From: JADYZU01 sp964540965
GTDB taxonomy: Bacteria > Pseudomonadota > Alphaproteobacteria > Rhodobacterales > Rhodobacteraceae
Direction of reading: 5' to 3'
Assembly: GCA_964540965.1 (NCBI GenBank)
Contig: CAZIOT010000001.1
Location: 186,001-250,000 of the forward strand
Length of the DNA stretch: 64,000 nt
Part shown: positions 15,916 through 24,287 of the stretch, one piece after another
Numbering within the stretch: position 1 is the first letter of the stretch
Layout: each line of letters begins with the position of its first letter
The notes under the pieces: generated by a model
Seen by the model: only the letters and a program-made list of their open reading frames with translations
The model's database searches: none
Told to the model about the DNA's origin: nothing
Made by a program: the position numbers and the translations under genes

Positions 15916-16590
15916 GTGACGATGCATTCCGAGTCCTATCAGGCCCTGCCGATCATGGCAGAGGTTGCCGCGGTTCCCGGCGGCGGGGTGTATCGCCGCT
16001 GGTTCAAGCGCGCGCTCGACATCGCGATTGTCCTTGTCGCCTCGCTCCCGGTCCTGGCCGTGGTCCTGCCGCTGGCGCTGCTGATCGCGCTCGACGGCGG
16101 ATCGCCGTTCTATGTGCAGGAACGGGTCGGGCTGCACGGCCGCGTGTTCCGCATGTGGAAGCTGCGGTCGATGGTGCGCGACGCCGATGCGCGGCTGACG
16201 ACCTTTCTTGACGGCAACCCTGCCGCCCGCGCCGAATGGGACGCCTATCAGAAACTGCGCCGCGATCCGCGCATCACCAGCATCGGGCAGATCATCCGCC
16301 GCACCTCGCTCGACGAATTGCCGCAACTGTGGAACGTGCTGACCGGCGACATGTCGATCGTCGGGCCGCGGCCGATGATGCCGTCGCAAAGGGCGATCTA
16401 TCCGGGCACCGAATATTACGACATGCGTCCCGGCATCACCGGTTTCTGGCAGATCTCGGTACGCAACGAATCGAACTTTGCCGAGCGGGCGCAATTCGAC
16501 CGTCGCTATTTCGGGCTGATCACGCTGCGCACCGATCTGTCGGTCATCCTGCGCACCTTCGGCGCGGTTTTCCGCGCCACGGGAAGCTGA
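15916..16590 (+). CDS. ExoY-like polyprenyl-phosphate sugar-1-phosphate transferase
   Basis: A 224-residue monotopic membrane enzyme of the bacterial sugar transferase family, which moves sugar 1-phosphate from a UDP-sugar to undecaprenyl phosphate and so starts a repeat unit. It has one N-terminal membrane helix (residues about 30-55, DIAIVLVASLPVLAVVLPLALL), then PFYVQERVGLHGRVFRMWKLRSMV, TSLDELPQLWNVLTGDMSIVGPRP, and RPGITGFWQIS, all diagnostic. It is the short WcaJ-C/ExoY form without an N-terminal CoA-binding-like domain. GTG at 15916 is preferred because GGGGAGGGG lies just upstream; ATG 15922 is also possible. It is the first gene of the long polysaccharide locus. Confidence 0.93.
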   Translation: MTMHSESYQALPIMAEVAAVPGGGVYRRWFKRALDIAIVLVASLPVLAVVLPLALLIALDGGSPFYVQERVGLHGRVFRMWKLRSMVRDADARLTTFLDGNPAARAEWDAYQKLRRDPRITSIGQIIRRTSLDELPQLWNVLTGDMSIVGPRPMMPSQRAIYPGTEYYDMRPGITGFWQISVRNESNFAERAQFDRRYFGLITLRTDLSVILRTFGAVFRATGS

Positions 16591-16630
16591 GGGTCATCTT
16601 TCTGCCCAAACCCCGCTCTAGACCTGTCCT

Positions 16631-16650
16631 GCCGGTTCGCGTGAACCGGC
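16631..16650 (+). terminator. stem-loop between the ExoY-like gene and the polymerase-like gene
   Basis: A perfect 8-bp stem with a GCGT loop, GCCGGTTC-GCGT-GAACCGGC, lies 40 nt after the ExoY-like stop. An outer pair CCCCGC (16611) with GCGGGG (16662) could extend it. There is no T-run. It may attenuate or process the transcript rather than end it. Confidence 0.45.
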
Positions 16651-16695
16651 TTGAGGGCCTTGCGGGGCTGCGGTTGAGCGGACAAAACCTTTAGG

Positions 16696-18087
16696 ATGCC
16701 GAATCTTGTCGCCTTCGCCGCGCTGGCGGTCTGGCCGCTTGTGGCGGCGGCCCTGTTCCGCCGGCTGCCGGCCGGCCGGGCGCTGATCGCCACCCTGCTT
16801 GCCGGCTATCTGCTGTTGCCGCCGGCGCCCGCGGCCTTTGACCTGCCGCTTTTGCCGGCGCTGGGCAAGGATTCGATCCCGGCGCTGTCCGCGCTTCCCA
16901 TGGCGTTGATCCTCTATCGGCCGGGCCTGCGACTCTGGCCCGAAAGCCGCGTGGCCCAGGTGCTGGCGGTGGTGTTCATCCTGTCGCCGGTCGGCACCGT
17001 CCTGACCAATGCCGAGCCGCTGTCCTGGGGCAGCTACGTCCTGCCCGGCCTCAGACCGCGTGAGGCGCTGGGCATGATGGTGGCGCAGGCGATCACGCTC
17101 TTGCCCTTTCTGCTGGCCCGCCATTTCCTGTCCCGCCCCGAGGATCAGCGCGACCTTCTGGCGGCGCTCGTCATCGGCGGGCTGGCCTATTCCCTGCCGA
17201 TGCTGGTCGAGGTACGGCTGTCCCCGCAGATCAACCTCTGGGTCTATGGCTTTTTCCAGCACCTGTTCTCGCAGATGATGCGGGGCGACGGGTTCCGGCC
17301 CCTCGTGTTCCTGTATCACGGGCTGTGGGTGGCGTTCTTTGCCATGACCGCGGTTGTGGCCGCCGCCGCGTTGGCGCGCCATATGACGGATAGCCGCCGG
17401 GTCTGGGTCGGTCTTGCCGCGCTTTACCTGTTCGGGGTCCTGATCCTGTGCAAGAGCTTTGCCTCGTTCTTTTATGCCGTGGCGCTGGTTCCCGTGGTGC
17501 TGGTCCTTGGCCAGAGGATGCAGTTCCGCATCGCGGCGGTGCTGGCGGCATTCGCGCTGGTCTATCCGGTGGCCAAGGCCGCGCATTGGGTGCCTGAACA
17601 GGCGATTGTCGCGGCGGCAGCGCGCCTTGGCCCGGACCGCGCGCATTCGCTGCAATTCCGCTTCGACAATGAAAACGTGCTGGCCGACCGCGCCTATGAA
17701 AAGCCGCTGTTCGGCTGGGGCCTCTGGGGCCGGCACCACATCCTGGAAGTGGATTCGGGCCGCATCCTGACCGTCACCGATGGCGGCTGGATCCTGGTGC
17801 TGGGCGTGCTGGGCTGGGTCGGGTTCCTGGCGCAATTCGGTCTGCTCTGCCTGCCGCTGATACTGGTCTGGCTCCGGGCCGGGCAGATTGCCGCCATGGG
17901 CGCGCCGCCCTGGGCCGGGCCGGTGGCGATGATCCTGGCGATCAATGTCTTTGACCTCATTCCCAATGCGACGATCACGCCGCTGACCTGGATGTTCGCC
18001 GGCTCTGTCCTTGGGCTGGCCGAACGGGCGCGGGCGCGGTCGCCGCGGCGCGCCACCCCCCTTGCCCCGATCAGGACTGTTCTGTGA
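16696..18087 (+). CDS. O-antigen ligase / polymerase-like integral membrane protein
   Basis: A 463-residue protein with about ten to twelve hydrophobic segments spread over its whole length and a larger polar loop around residues 310-355 (DRAHSLQFRFDNENVLADRAYEKPL followed by GWGLWGRHH). This layout, with a periplasmic loop before the last helices and an FGWG-like motif, is typical of Wzy polymerases and WaaL-type ligases. In this locus it most likely polymerises repeat units or transfers the glycan. Sequence cannot decide between the two roles. Its stop overlaps the GTG start of the following glycosyltransferase. Confidence 0.75.
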   Translation: MPNLVAFAALAVWPLVAAALFRRLPAGRALIATLLAGYLLLPPAPAAFDLPLLPALGKDSIPALSALPMALILYRPGLRLWPESRVAQVLAVVFILSPVGTVLTNAEPLSWGSYVLPGLRPREALGMMVAQAITLLPFLLARHFLSRPEDQRDLLAALVIGGLAYSLPMLVEVRLSPQINLWVYGFFQHLFSQMMRGDGFRPLVFLYHGLWVAFFAMTAVVAAAALARHMTDSRRVWVGLAALYLFGVLILCKSFASFFYAVALVPVVLVLGQRMQFRIAAVLAAFALVYPVAKAAHWVPEQAIVAAAARLGPDRAHSLQFRFDNENVLADRAYEKPLFGWGLWGRHHILEVDSGRILTVTDGGWILVLGVLGWVGFLAQFGLLCLPLILVWLRAGQIAAMGAPPWAGPVAMILAINVFDLIPNATITPLTWMFAGSVLGLAERARARSPRRATPLAPIRTVL

Positions 18088-19388
18088 CCGATACCGCCCG
18101 CCCGCGCATCCTGGCGCTTGCCGACGAATGCAACCCCGACTGGCCGTCGCTGCCGATCGTCACCTGGAAATACGCGCGCGAGCTGTCGCGGCTTGCCGAT
18201 GTGACGCTGGTGACGCAGGTGCGCAACCGGCTGAACATCGAAAAGGCCGGCCACGATTTTCCGGTCCATTACATCGACACCGAATGGATCGCCGCGCCGA
18301 TCCACCGCCTCGCCCTGCGCCTGAGGGGGGGCGAGGAGGTGGCCTGGTCGACCTCGATGATCATGAACTACCTGCCCTATCTTGCGTTCGAAAGGCAGGC
18401 CTGGCGGGATTTCCGCGGCCGGATCGGTGCCGGCGATTTCGACATCGTGCACCGCCTGTCGCCGATGTCGCCGACCCTGCCGTCATTCATCGCGCACAAG
18501 CTGGCGCGGGTGCCCTTCGTGATTGGGCCGATGAACGGCAACCTTGCCTGGCCCGCGGCCTTTACCGCCGAAAAGACGCGCGAGCGCGAGGGCGCGCGCC
18601 GCCTGCGCGGCCTGTACAAGGCGCTGCCCTATGCCCGGTCGACCTATGACCGTGCCGCCGCGGTCCTGACCGGCTTTGCCCATACCCGCGCCGACCTGAC
18701 ACGGGTTCCCGACGACCGCATCGTCATGTTCCCCGAGGTCGGTTATGACCCGGCGATCTTTCACGACCGCGATACCGCCCCCGCCGGCCAGCGGGGCGAA
18801 GCACTGCATTTCCTCTATGCCGGCCGGCTGGTGCCCTACAAGCTGCCGGAACTGCCGCTGCGCGCCTTTGCCGCCTCGCCCGTGCTGCGCCGCCACCGGC
18901 TGACGGTGATCGGCGACGGGCCGGAAATGCCGCGGCTGCAGGCGCTGGTGGCCGAACACGGGCTGCAGGATTGCGTGACGCTGGCCGGGCGGCAGTCGCA
19001 GGCGCAGGTCGCCGCGGCGATGCGCGCGGCCGATGTGTTCGTCTTTCCGTCGATCCGCGAACTGGGCGCCGGCGTGGTGGTTGAGGCGATGGCCTCGGGC
19101 CTTGCCTGTCTTGTCACCGACTACGGCGCCCCCGGCGCGCTTTGCGCCCGCGGCCGCGGCGTCACCGTGCCGCTGGCACCGATCGGGGCCCTGACCGACA
19201 GCTTTCGCAGCGCGATGGAGCGGATGGTGGCCGACCGGACGGCCCTGGCCGCCATCGCCGCCCAGGCCCGCGCCCATGCGCAGGCGGAATATCCCTGGGC
19301 GGTCAAGGGCGCGCGGACGCGGGCGATCTATGACGCGATTCTGACGGGTGCGCCGGTCGCGTCCCTCGGCTACGATCTGCCTCCATGA
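18084..19388 (+). CDS. glycosyltransferase, GT4 family
   Basis: A 434-residue GT-B enzyme. The N-terminal domain contains HRLSPMSPTLPSFIAHKL and FVIGPMNGNLAWP. The C-terminal donor domain begins LHFLYAGRLVPYKLPELPLRAF, continues with VIGDGPEMPRLQAL, and ends with the nucleotide-sugar motif SIRELGAGVVVEAMASGLACLV (the E-x7-E pair). It is a retaining GT4 adding a sugar to the lipid-linked intermediate at the cytoplasmic face; donor and acceptor are not readable. GTG at 18084 overlaps the previous stop and its own stop overlaps the next ATG (ATGA), so it is in tight translational coupling with both neighbours. Confidence 0.9.
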   Translation: MTDTARPRILALADECNPDWPSLPIVTWKYARELSRLADVTLVTQVRNRLNIEKAGHDFPVHYIDTEWIAAPIHRLALRLRGGEEVAWSTSMIMNYLPYLAFERQAWRDFRGRIGAGDFDIVHRLSPMSPTLPSFIAHKLARVPFVIGPMNGNLAWPAAFTAEKTREREGARRLRGLYKALPYARSTYDRAAAVLTGFAHTRADLTRVPDDRIVMFPEVGYDPAIFHDRDTAPAGQRGEALHFLYAGRLVPYKLPELPLRAFAASPVLRRHRLTVIGDGPEMPRLQALVAEHGLQDCVTLAGRQSQAQVAAAMRAADVFVFPSIRELGAGVVVEAMASGLACLVTDYGAPGALCARGRGVTVPLAPIGALTDSFRSAMERMVADRTALAAIAAQARAHAQAEYPWAVKGARTRAIYDAILTGAPVASLGYDLPP

Positions 19389-22138
19389 CCCGCCTTCTCC
19401 TCCTCCTTGCCCTTGTGGCCTTTGCTCGCCCGGTCCAGGCCGAACGCGACCTGCGCGTGTTCTTCTTCGGCAACAGCCTGATCCATCACCAAAGCGACAG
19501 CGATGAAACCACCGTGCCCTATTGGCTTGCGCTGATGGCGCGGGCGGCGGGCAACGGCTTTGCCGCCGATGGCACCTGGGGCTTTCCCGCCGATTTCGCC
19601 CGCGCCCTGCCGCCCGAACCGCAATGGCGGTTCGACGGCGTCACGCGGGTGATGTCCGACGATCCGCGCAGCTTTCGCATGGCGGGGTTCGATACCATCG
19701 TGCTCGCGCCGCCGAATTTCGTGCAACATGCCGCGCCCGATGCCGATACGCTGGACGGCGCGATGGAGACGCTGATCGGCCGCACCTTCGACTGGGCGCA
19801 GAACCAGACCGAGGCGCGGTTCCTGATCTACGAAGGCTGGGCCGAACTGGGGGAATACCCGCCATCGGACCGGCAGATGCGGCAGTTCCATGACTTCAAC
19901 CGCGGCGATTATGACGCCTGGTATCACGATCTGGTCGCCCGCCTGCGCGCGGATCTGCCGGGGCTGCAGATCGACCTTATCCCCGTGGCGCCGGTGCTGT
20001 CGGGGCTGTTGACCGAAGGGCCGCTGGCCGGGCTTTCGCCTGCCGATCTCTACATCGACGATGCGCCGCATGGCACGCCGACGACCTATCTTCTGGCCGC
20101 CATGGTGACCTATGCCGCGCTTTACGGTGCCGAACCGCCGGTCATCGGCCTGCCGGAAACCGTCGCCCCCGCGCTGCGCGACAATTACGCCGTGGTCGCG
20201 GCCGAGGTCTGGCGGCAGGTCGCCGGCGCCGTCGCGCCCGAGGGCGCCTCGCTGACCCGGCCCGACAGCGGGCTGGCCGACCCCTCGGTCGCCTTCGGCC
20301 TGACCGGCATCGACGACTGGTCGACGCAGCAGCCGTTCCTTGACGTGATGAAGACGGCGCGACCCTGGATCGGCCACCTGCCCGGACAATGGGGCGGCGT
20401 CGGCTTTGACGAACTGCTGGCCGGCGGATTCCTGTCGCCCGAGGGCTGGCCGCTTGCCATCCCCGAGGGCGTGGAAAAGCTGGAAACGCTGGTCCTGACC
20501 GATCTGCCGCCGGCGGCGCGGTCGGTGGCGGGCGCCTATGTCCTGCGCTGGCAGGGCAGCGGCGACCTGTCGGTCGGCGGCCGCGCCCGGTCGCCGCAAC
20601 GGGGCGACCACGAAATCCGGTTCGACTTTGCCCCCGGCGAAGGGCCGGTGGTGATCGCGCTGACCGCCATCGACCCCGCCGATCCGATCCGCGACATCAC
20701 CCTTGTCCGGGCAGACAGGCTTGACCTGTTCGACGCCGGCCTCGTGTTCAACCCCGACTGGCTGCACCGGATCGGCGATGCGCGCGTGGTGCGGTTCATG
20801 GACTGGATGCGCACCAACGGCTCGCCGCAGGTGACCTGGGCCGACCGGCCGCTCACCAGCGATTTCAGCTATGCCTGGCGCGGCGTCCCGGTCGAGGTGA
20901 TGGTCGATCTGGCAAACCGCATCGGCGCCGATCCGTGGTTCACCCTGCCGCACATGGCCGATGACGACCATGTCCGCGCCTTTGCCGCGGTGGTCCACGA
21001 CACGCTTGACCCGCGGCTGCGCGTTCACGCCGAATGGTCGAACGAGGCGTGGAATTTCATCTTTCCACAGGCGCAATGGGCGCGGGATCAGGCGGTGGCG
21101 CGCTGGGGCGAACAGGCGGGCGAGGACGGCTGGATGCAATACGCCGGCACCCGCGCGGCCGAGGTCGCCGACATCTGGGCGCAGGTCTTTGCCGACGCGC
21201 CCGACAGGCTGGTGCGGGTGGTGGCCACCCACACCGGCTGGCCGGGGCTTGAGGAACCGCTGCTTGACGCGCCGCTCAGGCAGGCCGAGGGGCTGCCGCC
21301 GCCCGCCGCGTCTTTCGATGCCTATGCCATCACCGGCTATTTCGGCGCCGAGATCGGGGCCGAGGACATGGCCGAAACCCTGCGCGACTGGATCGCCGAC
21401 GGCACCGCGGCCGGGCGGGTGACCGACCGCCTGCGCGCCGGCTCGCTTGACGATCTGGTCGCCGAACTCTGGCCGCATCACGCCGCGGTGGCACAGGCGC
21501 GGGGATTGCAGCTTTTGATGTACGAGGGCGGCACGCATCTGGTCGGGCAGGGTCTGGTCACCGAGGACGAGGCGATCACCGCCTTCTTCACCGCCTACAA
21601 CTATGGCCCTGAAATGGCCGGGCTTTATGCCGATCTGATCGCGGCATGGCGGGCGTTGCCGGGGCAGGTCGGGCCGTTCACCGCCTTTGTCGATACCGGC
21701 ATGCCGTCGCGCTGGGGGTCGTGGGGCGCGCTGCGCCACCTTGACGACATGAACCCGCGCTGGGCCACCCTTCAGGCGTGGAACAGCCTTGCGTTGGGCG
21801 CCGACCGCGCCCCCGGCACCTTTGTCGACGGCCGGCTGATGCAGGGCACCGACGCCGCCGATGTGATCGAGGGCAGCACCGAGGAAGACGCGCTGACCGG
21901 CGGCCCCGGCGACGATATCCTGATCGCCAACGGCGGGTCCGATCTGCTGAACGGCGGTCCCGGCCTTGACCGGGCAGTGCTGCCCGGCACCGCCGCCGAC
22001 TGGACCCCGGCGCTGGAAGGCGCCGTGCTGTGGATGCTTGGCGCCAGCGAAGCGGTGCGGCTGGTCAATGTTGAGGAGGTGACCTTCAGCGCGGAACCAG
22101 CGGCCGTGATGACCGTGGCAGGGGCGGCAGGTCCATGA
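19385..22138 (+). CDS. secreted multidomain protein: SGNH-like domain + glycosidase-like domain + RTX-type repeats
   Basis: A 917-residue exported protein. Residues 1-19 are a classical signal peptide (MTRLLLLLALVAFARPVQA). The first domain (about 20-280) opens with VFFFGNSLIHH, resembling block I of SGNH hydrolases with Ser in FGNSL, and ends with DAPHGTPTTYLLAAMV, where the Asp-x2-His pair would sit. A linker or beta domain spans about 310-440. Residues about 445-800 look like a TIM-barrel glycosidase: VRFMDWMRTNG, WFTLPHMADDDHVRAF, and HAEWSNEAWNF with a candidate acid/base Glu. Residues about 820-870 hold nonapeptide-like calcium repeats (GGPGDDILIANGGSDLLNGG). A role as polysaccharide esterase, lyase or hydrolase acting on the product of this locus is inferred. 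ATG overlaps the upstream stop; the last 53 nt overlap the convergent gene. Confidence 0.7.
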   Translation: MTRLLLLLALVAFARPVQAERDLRVFFFGNSLIHHQSDSDETTVPYWLALMARAAGNGFAADGTWGFPADFARALPPEPQWRFDGVTRVMSDDPRSFRMAGFDTIVLAPPNFVQHAAPDADTLDGAMETLIGRTFDWAQNQTEARFLIYEGWAELGEYPPSDRQMRQFHDFNRGDYDAWYHDLVARLRADLPGLQIDLIPVAPVLSGLLTEGPLAGLSPADLYIDDAPHGTPTTYLLAAMVTYAALYGAEPPVIGLPETVAPALRDNYAVVAAEVWRQVAGAVAPEGASLTRPDSGLADPSVAFGLTGIDDWSTQQPFLDVMKTARPWIGHLPGQWGGVGFDELLAGGFLSPEGWPLAIPEGVEKLETLVLTDLPPAARSVAGAYVLRWQGSGDLSVGGRARSPQRGDHEIRFDFAPGEGPVVIALTAIDPADPIRDITLVRADRLDLFDAGLVFNPDWLHRIGDARVVRFMDWMRTNGSPQVTWADRPLTSDFSYAWRGVPVEVMVDLANRIGADPWFTLPHMADDDHVRAFAAVVHDTLDPRLRVHAEWSNEAWNFIFPQAQWARDQAVARWGEQAGEDGWMQYAGTRAAEVADIWAQVFADAPDRLVRVVATHTGWPGLEEPLLDAPLRQAEGLPPPAASFDAYAITGYFGAEIGAEDMAETLRDWIADGTAAGRVTDRLRAGSLDDLVAELWPHHAAVAQARGLQLLMYEGGTHLVGQGLVTEDEAITAFFTAYNYGPEMAGLYADLIAAWRALPGQVGPFTAFVDTGMPSRWGSWGALRHLDDMNPRWATLQAWNSLALGADRAPGTFVDGRLMQGTDAADVIEGSTEEDALTGGPGDDILIANGGSDLLNGGPGLDRAVLPGTAADWTPALEGAVLWMLGASEAVRLVNVEEVTFSAEPAAVMTVAGAAGP

Positions 22139-23348
22139 GGGCCTCGTCTTGATCCATCGGCAGGAACCCGATCTCGCGCATCAGCGTCTCGGCGCCGCGG
22201 CCGGCGTGGAACTGCTGCACGATCCGTTCGCGCCCGCCAAGCGACAGGGCGCGGGCAAGCTCGGGGGTGCCGGCGACGCGCAGGATGGCCGCGGACAGCG
22301 CCTCGGGCGATTTCGGCTGGACCAGCACGCCGTCGCGCCCGTCACGGATCAGCTCGCGCACGCCGCCCGCCGCGGTGCCGATGGTGGGCACGCCGCAGGA
22401 CATTGCCTCCATCAGCGCGACGCCCAGCGGCTCGTGCCAACTGGCCAGCACAAAGACATGCGCGGCCAGAAGCTGCCGCCGGACCTCGCCCTCATCGACG
22501 GCGCCCAGAAGGGTCACGCGGTCCTGCAGGCGCAACTCGGCGATCTTCGCCTCGAGCACCTTTCGGTATCCGCTGCCGCCGTCGTCATCCTCGCCGGCGA
22601 TGGTCAGGCTGACCTTGTGGCCACGGTCGGTCATCAGGCGGACCGCCTGCATCAGATCCTGATGCCCCTTCACGATGTTCAGCCGGCCGCAGGAAAAGAC
22701 GCGGATTTCCTGCCCGGCCTTGACCGGGACATAGGCGGCATCGCGAGACAGCCTGTCGGTATCGACGCCCATCGGCTGGATCACGGTGCGGTGCGGCAGA
22801 TCCTCGCGCAGGACGAACTTGATTTCGTTGAGGATCTTCTCGGTGATCACGGTGGCGAACCGGGCGCCGCGCCATTTGAAATTCTGCCCCGGCCCATAGT
22901 CGGACAACGGGCCGTGCAGCGTCAGCGAATAGGTCGGCCCGCCCATCCGTTCGCAGATCGCCGCGATCAGCGCCGATCTTCCGCAGGAATGCACATGGAT
23001 GTGATGCAGCCCCTGCCGCCGGGCCGAGGAAAGAAGCTGCGCCGCAGCGGGTGCCGCCATCAGGATATCGCGCGCCAGCCCCTTTTCGCGGCCGAAGAAC
23101 TGGCCAAAGGGCAGCGCGGGCAGGGCGCGCAAGGCGCGCAAAAGGTTGGTGTTGCCCAGATATTCGGTGCGTTCCATCGCCGCGGCAGACCAGTCATGCG
23201 CGATCAGGCCCGGCGGCGGCCTGCGCGTGGAATACAGCACGACCTCGACCCCGCGCTTTTCCAGCTCTGCAATCTCGCGCCAGAAGAAGATATGGGTCTG
23301 GCCGGGGAACTGCGGCACAAGATAGCCAAGCTTCGGCCGAGGGGGCAT
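22086..23348 (-). CDS. glycosyltransferase, GT4 family (exopolysaccharide type)
   Basis: A 420-residue GT-B enzyme. It begins KLGYLVPQFPGQTHIFFWREI, a pattern shared with colanic-acid and EPS transferases of the WcaL/AmsK type, followed by HHIHVHSCGRSALIAA and YSLTLHGPLSDYGPGQNFKW. The donor domain has IRVFSCGRLNIVKGHQDLM and SWHEPLGVALMEAMSCGVPTI. ATG 23348 is taken because the family motif follows closely. It runs against the flow of its neighbours: its 3' end overlaps the RTX-repeat protein gene by 53 nt, and it diverges from the GT2 gene across an 87-nt gap that should hold two promoters. Confidence 0.9.
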   Translation of the reverse strand: MPPRPKLGYLVPQFPGQTHIFFWREIAELEKRGVEVVLYSTRRPPPGLIAHDWSAAAMERTEYLGNTNLLRALRALPALPFGQFFGREKGLARDILMAAPAAAQLLSSARRQGLHHIHVHSCGRSALIAAICERMGGPTYSLTLHGPLSDYGPGQNFKWRGARFATVITEKILNEIKFVLREDLPHRTVIQPMGVDTDRLSRDAAYVPVKAGQEIRVFSCGRLNIVKGHQDLMQAVRLMTDRGHKVSLTIAGEDDDGGSGYRKVLEAKIAELRLQDRVTLLGAVDEGEVRRQLLAAHVFVLASWHEPLGVALMEAMSCGVPTIGTAAGGVRELIRDGRDGVLVQPKSPEALSAAILRVAGTPELARALSLGGRERIVQQFHAGRGAETLMREIGFLPMDQDEALMDLPPLPRSSRPLVPR

Positions 23349-23435
23349 GAACGGGCTTTCACTTTGAAACTGAACGCGGAAGGTGGGCCAAGCCTGCCGG
23401 GTTTTGCCGCCGCCGCCAAGGGGGGCGGACACAAG

Positions 23436-24287
23436 ATGTTGCAGGATATGGCAGCGCCGGCACAGCGGATGGCCGTCATCATCCCGGCCTCGAACGAAGA
23501 GGCGCTGATCGGCCGCTGTCTTCTGGCGCTGGCCGATCAGGATGGCGTGCCGATGCCGGTCGAGGTGATCGTGGTCGCCAACGGCTGCCGCGACAACACC
23601 GTCGCCGCGGCCGAGGCCGCCGGCGAGGCGATTGTCGCGCGCGGCTGGGGGTTTCGCGTGCTCGATCTGCCGCAGGGTGGTAAGCTGGGCGCACTGAACG
23701 CCGGCGATGCCGCGACCGGGGCCGGGATCCGCGTCTATCTTGACGCCGATGTCACGCTGTCGCGCGGGGTCTGTGCCGGGATCGCCGCGGTCCTGGCCCG
23801 GCCAGAGGCCGCCTATGCCAGCGGCCGCCTGCGCATCACGGCCAAGGGCGCGGTCAGCCGCGCCTATGGCCGGCTGTGGGCGCGGGTGCCGTTCATGGCG
23901 CAGGGCGTGCCGGGCTGCGGCGTCTTTGCCGTCAATGCCGCCGGGCGGGCGCGCTGGGGCGACTGGCCGCCGATCATCGCGGACGATGCCTTTGCCCGGC
24001 TGTGCTTTGCGCCCGCGGAACGGTATCTGGTCGACGCCACCTATGACTGGCCGATTGCCGAGGGGTTCGGCAATCTGGTGACGGTTCGCCGCCGGCAGGA
24101 TCGCGGCGTGGCGCAACTGGCCGAAACCCATCCGGCGCTTCTGGTCAACGACGACACGGCCGGGCTGGGCCTGCGCGGCCTTCTCCGGCTGGCGCTGACA
24201 GATCCATGGGGCTTTGCCGTCTATGCCGGGGTCGCGCTGCGGGTGCGGATGACCCGCGCCGGCGATGAGTGGAGCCGCGGGCGATGA
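23436..24287 (+). CDS. glycosyltransferase, GT2 family
   Basis: A 283-residue GT-A enzyme. It has MAVIIPASNEEALIGRCLLAL at the nucleotide-binding start, VIVVANGCRDNTV, a DxD-like YLDADVTLSRG and the acceptor-side PPIIADDAFARLCF. A hydrophobic C-terminal stretch (DPWGFAVYAGVALRVRM) suggests membrane association. Three start codons are possible (23436, 23448, 23469); 23436 has GGGGGCGGA seven bases upstream. The stop overlaps the flippase start (ATGA), so sugar addition and export are translationally linked. Confidence 0.88.
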   Translation: MLQDMAAPAQRMAVIIPASNEEALIGRCLLALADQDGVPMPVEVIVVANGCRDNTVAAAEAAGEAIVARGWGFRVLDLPQGGKLGALNAGDAATGAGIRVYLDADVTLSRGVCAGIAAVLARPEAAYASGRLRITAKGAVSRAYGRLWARVPFMAQGVPGCGVFAVNAAGRARWGDWPPIIADDAFARLCFAPAERYLVDATYDWPIAEGFGNLVTVRRRQDRGVAQLAETHPALLVNDDTAGLGLRGLLRLALTDPWGFAVYAGVALRVRMTRAGDEWSRGR

